Part shown: piece after piece, positions 14,029 through 24,393 of the stretch | Layout of the letters: every line of letters starts with the position of its first letter | Position numbering within the stretch: the stretch's first letter is position 1 | Source of the DNA: Vulcaniibacterium tengchongense | Lineage (GTDB): Bacteria > Pseudomonadota > Gammaproteobacteria > Xanthomonadales > Xanthomonadaceae | Direction of reading: 5' to 3' | DNA length: 64,000 bases | Assembly: GCF_003814555.1 (NCBI RefSeq) | Contig: NZ_RKQN01000002.1 | Location: forward strand, 124,001 to 188,000 | Made by a program: the position numbers and the translations under genes | Notes under the pieces: model-generated | Seen by the model: only the letters and a program-made list of their open reading frames with translations | Database searches by the model: none | Told to the model about the DNA's origin: nothing

Positions 14029-14057
14029 TTTACGCCGGCGCGGCGGGCGATTATCAT
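14029..14057 (+). promoter_or_regulatory. Sigma-70-type promoter of the H-NS-like gene
   Basis: TTTACG (14029-14034), a 17-nt spacer, then TATCAT (14052-14057). With the downstream GGAGG at 14103-14107 this gives a leader of about 47 nt before ATG 14112. An A/T-rich island in otherwise G/C-rich sequence. Confidence 0.6.
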
Positions 14058-14111
14058 CCGGCATTCGCCACGGACCGGCCGATATTCACCGACCCTATTT
14101 CCGGAGGCTCC

Positions 14112-14483
14112 ATGATCGATATCGAATCGCTGTCCGCGAGAGAGCTCGACGCCTTGATCAACCAGGCCAAGAAGCGCAAGAACGCGCTCAGCAAGCGCAA
14201 GCCGATCGCCGCCGTGCGCAAGCGGCTGACCCAGCTGGCCAGGGCCGAGGGCTACACCATCGCCGAACTGTTCGGCGGCGCGGCGCCGGCGCGCCCCGGG
14301 CGGCCGGCCAAGGCGGCGAAGAAAGCCGCGGGCGCCGGGCGCAAGGCCGGCGGCAAGGTCCCGCCGAAATACCGCAACCCCGACAATCCGGCGGAAACCT
14401 GGACCGGCCGCGGCAAGCAGCCGCGCTGGCTGGCGGCCTACACCCGCAGCGGCCGCTCGCTCGACGAGTTCCTGATCAAATAA
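14112..14483 (+). CDS. H-NS family nucleoid-associated protein
   Basis: 123 residues. An N-terminal coiled-coil oligomerisation segment (about 1-48, rich in Lys/Glu/Arg), a Lys/Ala/Pro/Gly-rich flexible linker (about 55-85), and the H-NS C-terminal DNA-binding domain KYRNPDNPAETWTGRGKQPR followed by WL and a YTRSGRSLDEFLI end. The core TWTGRGKQPRW is the minor-groove hook of the family. Such proteins silence A/T-rich acquired DNA, so it could act on the polysaccharide island at 31-41 kb (inference). Monocistronic: own promoter, GGAGG ribosome site and own terminator. Confidence 0.92.
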   Translation: MIDIESLSARELDALINQAKKRKNALSKRKPIAAVRKRLTQLARAEGYTIAELFGGAAPARPGRPAKAAKKAAGAGRKAGGKVPPKYRNPDNPAETWTGRGKQPRWLAAYTRSGRSLDEFLIK

Positions 14484-14501
14484 TCGGCCTCCGCTTTCGG
14501 G

Positions 14502-14529
14502 AAAACGCCGGCCGCGCGCCGGCGTTTTT
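14502..14529 (+). terminator. Rho-independent terminator after the H-NS-like gene
   Basis: Perfect 11-bp stem AAAACGCCGGC (14502-14512) and GCCGGCGTTTT (14518-14528) with a 5-nt loop and a T-run. The remaining gap to the convergent exporter gene (14530-14714) is G/C-rich and holds no recognisable gene. Confidence 0.88.
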
Positions 14530-14714
14530 CGTTGCGCCGCCGCCCGGGCCCGGCCGCGCGCCGGGCATTTTCCCCCGCGGGTTTTCTCCCCCGCGCGGCG
14601 CCGGCAGGAGCGCATCCGGATGCGGGCCCGTCCGGGCCGGCCCGGGAAAAACGCGGCCGGATCCGGGCATCTCGCCGTTCGCGCGCCTCGCGCCGGTCCG
14701 GGCCGGCCCTGCGG

Positions 14715-15965
14715 CTAGAGATTGCGCCGGGGCGGCAGCAGCAGGTTGCCGAACAGCAGGCCGGCGATCAGCGCCAGCAGGATGTTCAGCACCGCCAGCA
14801 GCGCGCTCTGGCCGGCGCCGACGTCCTGCTCCTGCACCAGGACCAGCAGCCCGCGCAGGCTGACGCTGCCGGGCACCAGCATGATGATGCCGGGCACGCG
14901 CAGGATCGCGCCCGGCCGGTGGCGCCAGCGCGCGTAGGCGTTGCCCGCCGCGGTCAGCACCAGCGCGGCGAGGAAGATGCCGGCCGGATTGCCGAGCGCC
15001 TGGCCGCCGAAGCGCGAGATCAGATAGCCCGCCGCGGCCGCGGCCATCACCTTGGGGTAGTCGCGGCGATGCGCGCGGAACAGCACCGCGAACGCGAACG
15101 AGGCCAGGGCCAGCGCCGCCCACTCCACCCATAGCGGCTGCGGCCGCGACGCGCGCACCTGCGGGTCCACGCCCAGCAGGGCGGCGACGTACAGCGCGAT
15201 CGCCACGCCGACGGTCAGCTTCAGCACCGTGGTCACCGCGCCGGCGAAGCGCGCGGTGCCGGAGACCAGGTGCTGGCTGGTCAGCTCGTTCATCGCGTTG
15301 GTCAGCGCCATGCCCGGCAGCAGCACGATCAGCGAGGCGATGATCACCGTGTTCTGGTTCAGCGGGCCGACGAAATCGGCGACCAGCAGGGTGATGCCGG
15401 CCGCGAACAGGGCGGCGATCGCCTCCTGCGCCTCCTTGAACGGCGGCCGCAGTTCCGCGGCCTGGACCAGCAGGCCGATCAGCAGGCCGTTGATCCCGGC
15501 CACGCCGATGTCCAGCCACGGCAGGCGCAGCACACCGGCGATGCCGACCGCGGCCAGGCCGTAGGCGAGCACCTGCATGGCGCGGAAGCGCCGGCTCGGC
15601 GGCCGGTCCAGCGCGCTCATCTGCGCGTGCGCCTCGGCCAGGTCGAGCCGCCCCGCCATCACGTCCTCGGCGATGCGGTCGGTTTCGGCCAGGCGGTACA
15701 GGTCGTTCTCGCCCGGCGGCAGGCGGATCACGCGGGTGATGTCGCTCTCGCCGGGGCGGCGCAGCGGATCGCTGAAGGTCAGGATCAACCCGGTCGGGTT
15801 CGACCAGGGCTGGCACTCCAGCCGCAGCGCGTGCGCGACCGCGGACACCGCGCCTTCCAGGCGCTGCGCGGTGGTGCCGTAGGCGTGCAGGCGCTCGGCC
15901 AGTTCGACCACGAAATTGATCCGGGCGGCGTAGCTGGCGGCGTTCAAGGGAGCGGCGGCGGTCAT
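14715..15965 (-). CDS. Threonine/serine exporter, ThrE family
   Basis: 416 residues. An N-terminal soluble DUF1212 domain (about 1-120) of YjjP/ThrE type opens with FVVELAERLHAYGTTAQRLE. About ten hydrophobic helices from residue 133 cover both halves of the ThrE fold, so one polypeptide contains what E. coli splits into YjjP and YjjB. The family exports threonine, serine or, for YjjPB, succinate; the substrate here is not known. A TACGAT box (15974-15979) lies 8 nt before the start without a ribosome site. Divergent from the mla-type operon. Confidence 0.87.
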   Translation of the reverse strand: MTAAAPLNAASYAARINFVVELAERLHAYGTTAQRLEGAVSAVAHALRLECQPWSNPTGLILTFSDPLRRPGESDITRVIRLPPGENDLYRLAETDRIAEDVMAGRLDLAEAHAQMSALDRPPSRRFRAMQVLAYGLAAVGIAGVLRLPWLDIGVAGINGLLIGLLVQAAELRPPFKEAQEAIAALFAAGITLLVADFVGPLNQNTVIIASLIVLLPGMALTNAMNELTSQHLVSGTARFAGAVTTVLKLTVGVAIALYVAALLGVDPQVRASRPQPLWVEWAALALASFAFAVLFRAHRRDYPKVMAAAAAGYLISRFGGQALGNPAGIFLAALVLTAAGNAYARWRHRPGAILRVPGIIMLVPGSVSLRGLLVLVQEQDVGAGQSALLAVLNILLALIAGLLFGNLLLPPRRNL

Positions 15966-16072
15966 GGCCGGGCATCGTACGCGCGATCGGCGGCGCGCGG
16001 CACGGCCATGCGCGGGCGCGAGGCGTCGCCGCGCCGGACGGCCCCGATCCGCGCTGCTATCCTTGCGCCGGC

Positions 16073-17191
16073 ATGGACGAAACCCTCGATCACGCGCCGC
16101 AGATCGCCAGCGACGGCTCCGGGCCCGCGCAGCTGCGCCTGTCCGGGCGCTGGACCCTGGAGTTCGCCGAACGCATCGGCGCGGCCCTGGCGCGCGCCCC
16201 GGACGACGTGGCCTCGATCGATGCCAGCGCGATCGAGCGGCTGGATTCGGTCGGCGTGCTGCAGCTGCTGCGCTTCGCCCGCCGGCGCGGCCTGGACTTC
16301 GGCGCGTTCGCCTTCCGCGAGGACCACCGCGCGCTGGTCAGCGCGATCGAGGACGTCGCCGACGACCGCCCGAAGAAGAAGCGCGAATACGGCATCAACG
16401 CCGCGTTGGAGCGGCTCGGCCGGGCGGTCACCCGCAACTGGGGCGAGCTGCTGGCGCTGGTCGCGTTCTTCGGCGAGGGCCTGGTCAAGCTGCTGCGCAT
16501 GTTCCGCGAGCCCGGCCGCTTCCGGCCGACCGCGACCGTGCACCACATGGAGCAGGTCGGCCTGGACGCGGTACCGCTGATCGCGATCCTGTGCTTCCTG
16601 GTCGGCGCGGTGGTGGCCTTCCTCGGCGCCAGCATCCTGCGCGACTTCGGCGCGCTGCTGTTCGTGGTCGAGCTGGTCAGCATCTCGTTCCTGCGCGAGT
16701 TCGCCGTGCTGCTGACCGCGATCGTGCTCGCCGGCCGCACCGCCAGCGCGTTCACCGCGCAGATCGGCGCGATGGTCAGCCGCGAGGAGGTCGACGCGAT
16801 CCGCACCCTGGGCATGGACCCGATCGACCTGCTGGTGATCCCACGCCTGCTCGCGCTGCTGGTGATGCTGCCGCTGCTGACCTTCATCGGCATGATCTTC
16901 GGCCTTCTCGGCGGCCTCACCGTCGGCGCCTACAGCCTGGACATCCCGCCGCAGCAATACCTGGCGCGGATGCACGAGACCATGGAACTGCGCCATTTCC
17001 TGGTCGGCCTGGCCAAGGCGCCGGTGTTCGCGCTGCTGATCGGGCTGATCGGCTGCCTGCAGGGCCTGCGCGTCGAGGGCACCGCGCAGTCGGTGGGCGA
17101 GCGCACCACCTCGAGCGTGGTGCAGGCGATCTCGCTGGTGATCGTGCTCGACGCGTTCTTCGCGATCTGGTTCATGGAACTGGGGTACTGA
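16073..17191 (+). CDS. mlaE: MlaE-type ABC permease with N-terminal STAS domain
   Basis: Permease of an MCE transporter that moves phospholipid between membranes. 372 residues: an N-terminal STAS-like domain (about 10-105, IDASAIERLDSVGVLQLL) that in E. coli is the separate protein MlaB, then the MlaE permease (about 130-372) with FLVGAVVAFLGASILRDFG and the conserved EVDAIRTLGMDPIDLLVIPR loop. TATCCT at 16058-16063 lies 9 nt before the start with no Shine-Dalgarno sequence. First gene of a four-gene operon with mlaF, mlaD and a lipoprotein. No mlaC or mlaA is present. Confidence 0.93.
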   Translation: MDETLDHAPQIASDGSGPAQLRLSGRWTLEFAERIGAALARAPDDVASIDASAIERLDSVGVLQLLRFARRRGLDFGAFAFREDHRALVSAIEDVADDRPKKKREYGINAALERLGRAVTRNWGELLALVAFFGEGLVKLLRMFREPGRFRPTATVHHMEQVGLDAVPLIAILCFLVGAVVAFLGASILRDFGALLFVVELVSISFLREFAVLLTAIVLAGRTASAFTAQIGAMVSREEVDAIRTLGMDPIDLLVIPRLLALLVMLPLLTFIGMIFGLLGGLTVGAYSLDIPPQQYLARMHETMELRHFLVGLAKAPVFALLIGLIGCLQGLRVEGTAQSVGERTTSSVVQAISLVIVLDAFFAIWFMELGY

Positions 17192-17192
17192 C

Positions 17193-18005
17193 GTGGCCGT
17201 CGCGCCCGCCGCCGTCGTCGATCCCGCCGCGGACACGCCGGCGATCCGCGTGCGCGGCCTGGTCAACCGCTTCGGCGAGCAGGTCGTGCACGAGGGGCTG
17301 GACCTGGACGTGCGCCGCGGCGAGATCCTCGGCGTGGTCGGCGGCTCCGGCACCGGCAAGTCGGTGCTGATGCGCAGCATCCTCGGCCTGCGCGAACCGG
17401 ACGCCGGCGCGATCGAGGTGCTGGGCCTGGACGCGCGCAGCCGCGACCCGGCCCAGCGCCGCGCGATCGAGCGCCACACCGGGGTGCTGTTCCAGGACGG
17501 CGCGCTGTTCTCCTCGCTGACCGTGGGCGAGAACGTGCAGGTGCCGCTCAAGGAGTACCACGGCGGCCTGCCCGATTCGCTGCTGTACGAGCTGGCGCTG
17601 CTCAAGGTGAAGCTGGCCGGCCTGCCGGCCGACGCGATCCACAAGCTGCCGGCGCAGCTGTCCGGCGGCATGCGCAAGCGCGCCGGGCTGGCGCGTGCGC
17701 TGGCGCTGGACCCGCCGCTGCTGTTCCTGGACGAGCCGACCGCGGGCCTGGACCCGATCGGCGCGGCGGCGTTCGACCGCCTGCTGCTGACCCTGCAGCA
17801 GGCGCTGGGCCTGACCGTGTTCCTGATCACCCACGACCTGGACACGCTGTACGCGATCTGCGACCGGGTCGCGGTGCTGGCCGACCGCAAGGTGGTGACG
17901 TGCGCGCCGCTGGCGGAGGTCGAGCGCTTCGACCATCCTTGGGTGCAGGAATATTTCCACGGCCCGCGCGCCCGGGCGGCGCGCGCGACCCGCGAGGCGA
18001 ACTGA
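17193..18005 (+). CDS. mlaF: MCE transporter ATPase, MlaF type
   Basis: ATP-binding subunit, 270 residues, GTG start one base after the mlaE stop. Walker A GGSGTGKS ends at residue 57, the Q-loop is near FQDGALFS (100-107), signature LSGGM at 156-160, Walker B LLFLDE about 176-181, and the H-loop is ITHD. The tail FDHPWVQEYFHGPRARA is the MlaF C-terminal extension that contacts the partner subunit. It powers MlaE and works with MlaD encoded next. Confidence 0.94.
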   Translation: MAVAPAAVVDPAADTPAIRVRGLVNRFGEQVVHEGLDLDVRRGEILGVVGGSGTGKSVLMRSILGLREPDAGAIEVLGLDARSRDPAQRRAIERHTGVLFQDGALFSSLTVGENVQVPLKEYHGGLPDSLLYELALLKVKLAGLPADAIHKLPAQLSGGMRKRAGLARALALDPPLLFLDEPTAGLDPIGAAAFDRLLLTLQQALGLTVFLITHDLDTLYAICDRVAVLADRKVVTCAPLAEVERFDHPWVQEYFHGPRARAARATREAN

Positions 18006-18006
18006 G

Positions 18007-18933
18007 ATGGAAACCAAGGCCAACTACGTCCTGATCGGCGCCTTCACCCTGGTGACGACGCTGTTCCTGCTGCTGTTCGCGCTGTGGGCGGCCAAGTACT
18101 CCTCGGAGAAGGAGTGGAAGAACTACGCGGTCGTGTTCAACGAGCCGGTTACCGGGCTGTCCGAGGGCAGCGCCGTGCAGTACAACGGCATCGCGGTGGG
18201 CACGGTGCAGAACCTGAGCCTGGCGCCGGACGATCCGCGCCGGGTGATCGCGGTGCTGCGCCTGCAGGCCAGCGCGCCGATCAAGGCCGACACGCGCGCG
18301 CGGCTGTCGATCGCCGGCATCACCGGCAGCCCGTTCATCCAGCTCACCGGGGGCATGCCGGGCAGCCCGCCGCTGGACGAGATCGACCGGCGCGAGGTGC
18401 CGGTGATCCAGACCGAAGCCTCGGCGCTGCAGAACATCGCCGACACCGCCAACCGCCTGGTCGCGCGCCTGGACCAGGTGCTGAGCGAGGACAACGTCAG
18501 GCGCGTGTCCAACACCCTGGCGCACATCGAGGCGATGACCGGCTCGATCGCCGACCAGCGCGAGGACCTGCGCGCGCTGATCGTCAACGCGCGCAGGTCC
18601 AGCGAGGAGCTGGCGCGCACGTTGGACAAGGCCAACGGCTCGCTGGACAAGGTCGACCGCGAGCTGGTCGACAAGCTGCCGGCGATGGTGAACAGGCTCG
18701 ACGGCACGCTGAACCGGATCGACTCGGCCGCCGCGGGCGCGGACTCGATCCTCAACGACAACCGCGCCGCGATCGGCAGCTTCGCCAACGACGGCCTGGC
18801 CCAGCTCGGCCCGACCCTGACCGAACTGCGCGCGCTGGTGCGCGACCTGCGCCGGATCAGCGACCGCCTCGACGGCAACCCCACCCGCTACCTGCTCGGC
18901 CGCGACGCCCCCAAGGAGTTCGAACCCAAATGA
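18007..18933 (+). CDS. mlaD: MCE-domain substrate-binding protein, MlaD type
   Basis: 308 residues. One N-terminal membrane helix (about 6-30), then a single MCE domain (about 38-115; VTGLSEGSAVQYNGIAVGTV) and a long helical C-terminal region (about 140-290) with heptad-like Leu spacing. This is longer than E. coli MlaD (about 183) and resembles the MCE proteins paired with an auxiliary lipoprotein, in which the helices form a needle-like tube. The start at 18007 follows the mlaF stop by one base. Its stop overlaps the start of the lipoprotein gene (ATGA). Confidence 0.92.
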   Translation: METKANYVLIGAFTLVTTLFLLLFALWAAKYSSEKEWKNYAVVFNEPVTGLSEGSAVQYNGIAVGTVQNLSLAPDDPRRVIAVLRLQASAPIKADTRARLSIAGITGSPFIQLTGGMPGSPPLDEIDRREVPVIQTEASALQNIADTANRLVARLDQVLSEDNVRRVSNTLAHIEAMTGSIADQREDLRALIVNARRSSEELARTLDKANGSLDKVDRELVDKLPAMVNRLDGTLNRIDSAAAGADSILNDNRAAIGSFANDGLAQLGPTLTELRALVRDLRRISDRLDGNPTRYLLGRDAPKEFEPK

Positions 18934-19592
18934 GCACCGGACGCCCGCCTTCCTTCGCCCGCCCGCTGCTTGCGGGCCTCCTCGCGCTGGCCGCGACCGG
19001 CTGCTCGGTCCTCGGCAACTCGACCCGCGAGGCGAGCACCATCTACGACCCCGAGCCGGAGCTGCGCGCCGAGCCCGGCTGGCCGGCGGTGGACTGGCAG
19101 CTCGCGCTGCCGCCGCCGAACGCGGCGCGGATGATCGACAGCCTGCGCATCGCGGTGCGGCCGCAACCGAACGAATTGCAGGTCTACAAGGGCGCGCAAT
19201 GGGCGCGGCCGCCGAGCGAGATGCTCAGCGACGCGCTGCTGCGCACGTTCGAGGCCTCCGGCAAGCTGCCCGGCGCGGCGCGCCAGGGCAGCGGCCTCAA
19301 CGCCGACTACCGGCTGCTGCTGGAGTTGCGCCGGTTCGAATCGGACTACGGCGCGCAGGGCGCGGCGCCGGCGGCGACGATCGAGGTCGCGGCCAAGCTG
19401 CTGCACGCGCAGGACCAGCGCATCGTCGCCGCGCGCAGCTTCGCCCGCGCCCAGCCGGCGGCGAGCGCGGCCGTGCCCGACGTGGTCGAGGCGTTCCGGC
19501 TCGGCCTCGGCGAACTCGCGCATGAGCTCGCCGGCTGGACCCTGGCCTCCGGCGCGGCGCACGAGCGCGACGCACACCGCCAGCGTCCTTAG
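18930..19592 (+). CDS. ABC-type transport auxiliary lipoprotein
   Basis: 220 residues with a lipoprotein signal ending ATGC (Cys25), then an ABC_trans_aux/PqiC-like domain (about 60-205) containing RIAVRPQPNELQVYKGAQW and SEMLSDALLRTFEASG. Such lipoproteins sit in the outer membrane and dock the tip of long MCE proteins, which fits the extended MlaD-like protein before it. Starts inside the mlaD stop (ATGA). It probably replaces the MlaA-MlaC route in this operon (inference). Confidence 0.88.
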   Translation: MSTGRPPSFARPLLAGLLALAATGCSVLGNSTREASTIYDPEPELRAEPGWPAVDWQLALPPPNAARMIDSLRIAVRPQPNELQVYKGAQWARPPSEMLSDALLRTFEASGKLPGAARQGSGLNADYRLLLELRRFESDYGAQGAAPAATIEVAAKLLHAQDQRIVAARSFARAQPAASAAVPDVVEAFRLGLGELAHELAGWTLASGAAHERDAHRQRP

Positions 19593-19898
19593 AACCCGCC
19601 GCGGCCGGGCTTCTGCGTCCCCGATGCGCGCCGCCCTTTCGCGCTCGGCCCTGGCCGACGGGATGCCCCCGGAAGCCGCGACGGGGATCCCGGATGCGCT
19701 TCGCTCGTCCGGGCTGGGCCGGGAACGAGGGCGTGAGCCGCGCCGAGCCGGGCCTCTCGCTGCCTCGATGCGCTTCGCCCTTCGCAGCCAGGGCCGAAGG
19801 CCGCGCCCGGAAGCGGGCGGCGACGGCGGGGCAGGTTGCGCTTGTCTGGAAGACGGGGGCTGCGAGGCCGTTCGCCCTCTCCCGCGTGCGGGAGAAGG
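19593..19898. other. Gene-free stretch with REP-like repeats
   Basis: 306 nt between the auxiliary lipoprotein gene and alkB, which converge. It holds at least two repeat types: a CCCGGATGCG...CGTCCGGG hairpin at 19689-19713 and, at the right edge, the CCCTCTCCCGC hairpin at 19874. GGGCCGGGAACGAGGGCG near 19724 echoes the GGGAACGAG motif found elsewhere. No coding region with plausible codon use was seen. Confidence 0.7.
19689..19713. repeat. Palindromic repeat, CCCGGATGCG hairpin
   Basis: CCCGGATGCG, a short CTTCG loop, then CTCGTCCGGG: a 10-bp arm with one G-T wobble and one mismatch. A degenerate relative starts near 19768 (TCGATGCGCTTCGCCC). Confidence 0.6.
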
Positions 19899-19911
19899 TC
19901 AGGGTGAGGGC
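19874..19911. repeat. REP-like hairpin overlapping the alkB 3' end
   Basis: GCCCTCTCCCGC, a 2-nt loop, GCGGGAGAAGG, followed by TCAGGGTGAGGGCG. Same family as 6805, 6889 and 30198. Here the repeat supplies the last codons and the TGA stop of alkB (19899-19901 on the minus strand). Confidence 0.8.
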
Positions 19912-20525
19912 GAACGCACCCGATCCGCCTCGCCGCCGCGTGACGCCACCCGCCGGAACGTCAGATTGATCCGCGCGCCGACCGGCCGCACCGTACGCGG
20001 CAGCGCGTGCTTGTAATGGCGTTGGGTGGTGCCCGCCATCACCAGCAGGCTGCCGTGCGGCAGTTCCAGGGCCAGCCGCTGCCGCGGGTGCTCGCGATGC
20101 CGGAGCAGGAAGCGCCGCGTCGCGCCCAGGCTGACCGAGGCGATCACCGGCGCCGGCCCCAGTTCCGGCTCGTCGTCGCTGTGCCAGCCCATCGCGTCGC
20201 GGCCGTCGCGGTACAGGTTGGCCAGCACGCTGTTGAAATCGGCGCCGAGCCCGGCGGCCAGGCGCCCGCGCAGCGCGCGCAACTCCGGCGGCCATGGCCG
20301 CGGCTCGAACCGCGCGCCGGAGTAGCGGTAGCGCGCGTCCGGGTCGCCGATCCAGCAGCTGAGCCGCGGCGAATCGACCTCGCGCCCGAACAGGCGGATG
20401 CGGTGCACCTCCCAGGGCACGTCGCGGCGCAGAGCGGCGAACAGCGCGTCGGCCTCGGCGCGAGGCAGCCAGTGCGGGTCGAAGCGGAGGTCGGCGCCCT
20501 CCAGCGGCAACGGAGTCAAGGCCAT
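19899..20525 (-). CDS. alkB: 2OG-Fe(II) oxygenase, AlkB-like DNA repair dioxygenase
   Basis: 208 residues of the AlkB fold, which removes alkyl lesions from bases using Fe(II) and 2-oxoglutarate. Iron ligands are visible as MGWHSDDE (H, D) and the later His in RHYKHALP; 2OG-binding arginines are in ARINLTFRRV. FNSVLANLYRDGRDAMGWHSD is very close to the AlkB2/AlkB3-like group. The last ten or so residues come from a REP repeat and are probably dispensable. A TACAGT box (20532-20537) lies 6 nt before the start and there is no Shine-Dalgarno sequence. Divergent from ETF-QO. Confidence 0.9.
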   Translation of the reverse strand: MALTPLPLEGADLRFDPHWLPRAEADALFAALRRDVPWEVHRIRLFGREVDSPRLSCWIGDPDARYRYSGARFEPRPWPPELRALRGRLAAGLGADFNSVLANLYRDGRDAMGWHSDDEPELGPAPVIASVSLGATRRFLLRHREHPRQRLALELPHGSLLVMAGTTQRHYKHALPRTVRPVGARINLTFRRVASRGGEADRVRSPSP

Positions 20526-20678
20526 GCGCGCACTGTAGGCCGCGCCGCGGCGATTTGCCCGGCTCCGCGCAAACCCGCGACAATCCGCTACCGGATAGGA
20601 GGGCGGAACCGGGCGGGTCGTCCGTTTCCAGGAGCCGGCCCTCGCCCAACCCCACCAGCAGCCGCCAGCGGAGCCGCC

Positions 20679-22322
<1,644 letters not shown>

Positions 22323-22332
22323 CGCGCACGTC

Positions 22333-24387
22333 GTGCAAGATCGACTGACGAGCGTTCTTTTCCGCAGCTTGCGCTTCGGGTTCCGGCTGATTCCGCTGCC
22401 GCCCCGAACCCGCGATACCCTGCGTCGGCGGTTTCTGGACCGCTTCTCCGCCCTGGTACCCCCTGCCCCAAGAGGGCGCGTGGTCAACGGTACGCGGACA
22501 CGCCGCAGCATGGAACGTGCGGATCAGCCCGCGTTGGGCCATGTCGGTTATCGCCGCCAAGCCCTGCCCTCCCCGCTTCCGGCGACGTTGGTCGCGTTCT
22601 ACCTGCCGCAGTTCCACCCGATTCCCGAGAACGATGCATGGTGGGGGGAAGGCTTCACCGAATGGCGCAACGTCGGCCGGGCGCTGCCGCAGTTCGAAGG
22701 CCACGCGCAACCCCGCCTGCCTGGAGCGTTGGGCTATTACGACCTGCGCAATCCCCAGGTCATGCGCGACCAGGCACGATTGGCGCGGGAATACGGGATC
22801 GGCGCATTCTGTTTCTACTTCTACTGGTTCGGCGGCAAGACCCTGTTGGAAGCGCCGATCCGGCAGTGGCTGACGGATCGCAGCATCGACTTCCCGTTTT
22901 GTCTCTGCTGGGCCAATGAAAACTGGTCCAGGCGCTGGGACGGCCGTGCCAACGACGTGCTGATCGCCCAGCAACACAGCCCCGAGGACGACTTGGCGTT
23001 CATCGCGCATGTCGCCGCTTACCTGCGCGATCCGCGCTATCTGCGCGTGGACGGCAAACCCTTGCTGCTGGTCTATCGTCCCAGCCTGCTGCCCGACCCG
23101 CGGGCCACCGCGGAACGTTGGCGCAAATGGTGCCGCGAAGCCGGTATCGGCGAGATCTGCATCGCCTATACCCAGAGCTTCGACAGCGCGCCGCCCCGCG
23201 AGTACGGATTCGACGCCGCCGTCGAGTTCCCGCCCAATTTGTCCACACCTCGGGATCTGACCGCGCAGCAACGCCTGATCAACCCGGACTACCGCGGGCA
23301 AGCTCTGGACTGGCGCGAACTTGCGGACGACTATCGTCGCCGGCCTATGCCGCCGTATCGGCTGTTTCCGGCAGTCAACTGCGGCTGGGACAACGAACCG
23401 CGCCGGCCCGGCAACGGCCGGACCTACCTTCACGCGGCGCCGCGCCGCTACCGCGATTGGCTGCGCGCTACCGTCGAAGAGCGCCTGGGCTCGGCGGCCG
23501 ATAGACTGGTTTTCATCAACGCATGGAACGAATGGGCCGAAGGCGCGGTTTTGGAGCCCGACGCACGGCTCGGCTACGCATGGCTGCAGGCCACGGCCGA
23601 CGCTCTGACGCCGCGCAGCGCGCCTACGCCTTCGCAAGCGGGTCCATGCGCCGTCGTGCACGCCTGGCACGTCGATGCGTTCGAGGAAATCCTGAACGCC
23701 CTGGACAAGAGCGGCCTCTCCTTCCGGCTCGTCGTGACCGTGCCGCAGGAACGCTCGGAACCGGTGCAAGCCGCGCTCGCCGCGCGCCGGGTCCAGGCGG
23801 AGGTGGTCGTCGTCGAGAATCGGGGCCGCGACATCCTGCCCTTCTTGCGCGTCGCAAACCGGCTGCTCGACCAAGGCGAACGCGTGGTCTTGAAGCTGCA
23901 TACGAAGCGATCGACGCATCGGGACGACGGCGAACTCTGGCGGCATCAACTGGTCGGCAGGCTGCTGGATCCTGCGCGTGCGCCGGCGATCGCTTCGGCC
24001 CTCGCGCGGAATCCGCGGCTCGGCCTCGTGGTGCCCGAAGGACACCTGCAACCCCTCGCCGACTTCTGGGGGGGCAACCGCGAGAACATCGACTATCTGC
24101 TCACCAGGATCGGCGTACCGCCGGCCAGCGCCGACGCGCGGTTTCCGGCCGGCAGCATGTATTGGGTGAATCTGGAAGCGCTGCGCCCCCTGCTCGACGC
24201 ACACCTCGATGAATGGGAATTCGAACCGGAGCAGGGCCAAATCGACGGCACGTTCGCCCATGCGGTCGAGCGGGTCATAGCGCTTTGCGTGGCTGCAACC
24301 GGGAGCGAGGTTGCCACCGCTGCCGCAATCTGCGGCGCCCCCGAGCCAGCGGGTAACGAACCTTATCCGTTCGCCCGCCGCGACTGA
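22333..24387 (+). CDS. Polysaccharide biosynthesis protein: WbsX domain fused to RgpF domain
   Basis: 684 residues with two parts. About 83-420 is a WbsX / glycoside-hydrolase-99-like domain (FYLPQFHPIPENDAWWGEGF, FCLCWANENWSRRWDG, FINAWNEWAEGA). About 440-670 is an RgpF (rhamnan synthesis F) domain (VVVENRGRDILPFL, LKLHTKRSTHRDDG, FPAGSMYWV). Both occur in O-antigen and cell-wall glycan clusters. The GTG start at 22333 is chosen because LIPLPPRTRDTLRRRF already looks like the family N-terminus; ATG at 22510 is the alternative. It lies alone, 10 nt after ETF-QO and convergent with scoB, away from the main island at 31-41 kb, and has lower G/C at codon third positions than its neighbours. Confidence 0.85.
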   Translation: MQDRLTSVLFRSLRFGFRLIPLPPRTRDTLRRRFLDRFSALVPPAPRGRVVNGTRTRRSMERADQPALGHVGYRRQALPSPLPATLVAFYLPQFHPIPENDAWWGEGFTEWRNVGRALPQFEGHAQPRLPGALGYYDLRNPQVMRDQARLAREYGIGAFCFYFYWFGGKTLLEAPIRQWLTDRSIDFPFCLCWANENWSRRWDGRANDVLIAQQHSPEDDLAFIAHVAAYLRDPRYLRVDGKPLLLVYRPSLLPDPRATAERWRKWCREAGIGEICIAYTQSFDSAPPREYGFDAAVEFPPNLSTPRDLTAQQRLINPDYRGQALDWRELADDYRRRPMPPYRLFPAVNCGWDNEPRRPGNGRTYLHAAPRRYRDWLRATVEERLGSAADRLVFINAWNEWAEGAVLEPDARLGYAWLQATADALTPRSAPTPSQAGPCAVVHAWHVDAFEEILNALDKSGLSFRLVVTVPQERSEPVQAALAARRVQAEVVVVENRGRDILPFLRVANRLLDQGERVVLKLHTKRSTHRDDGELWRHQLVGRLLDPARAPAIASALARNPRLGLVVPEGHLQPLADFWGGNRENIDYLLTRIGVPPASADARFPAGSMYWVNLEALRPLLDAHLDEWEFEPEQGQIDGTFAHAVERVIALCVAATGSEVATAAAICGAPEPAGNEPYPFARRD

Positions 24388-24393
24388 ACTCCG

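Noticed and set aside
10753-14064. 1103-codon frame continuing upstream of pssA, antisense to proS
   Set aside because: Family homology to phosphatidylserine synthase starts only at 11529; upstream residues are antisense shadow.
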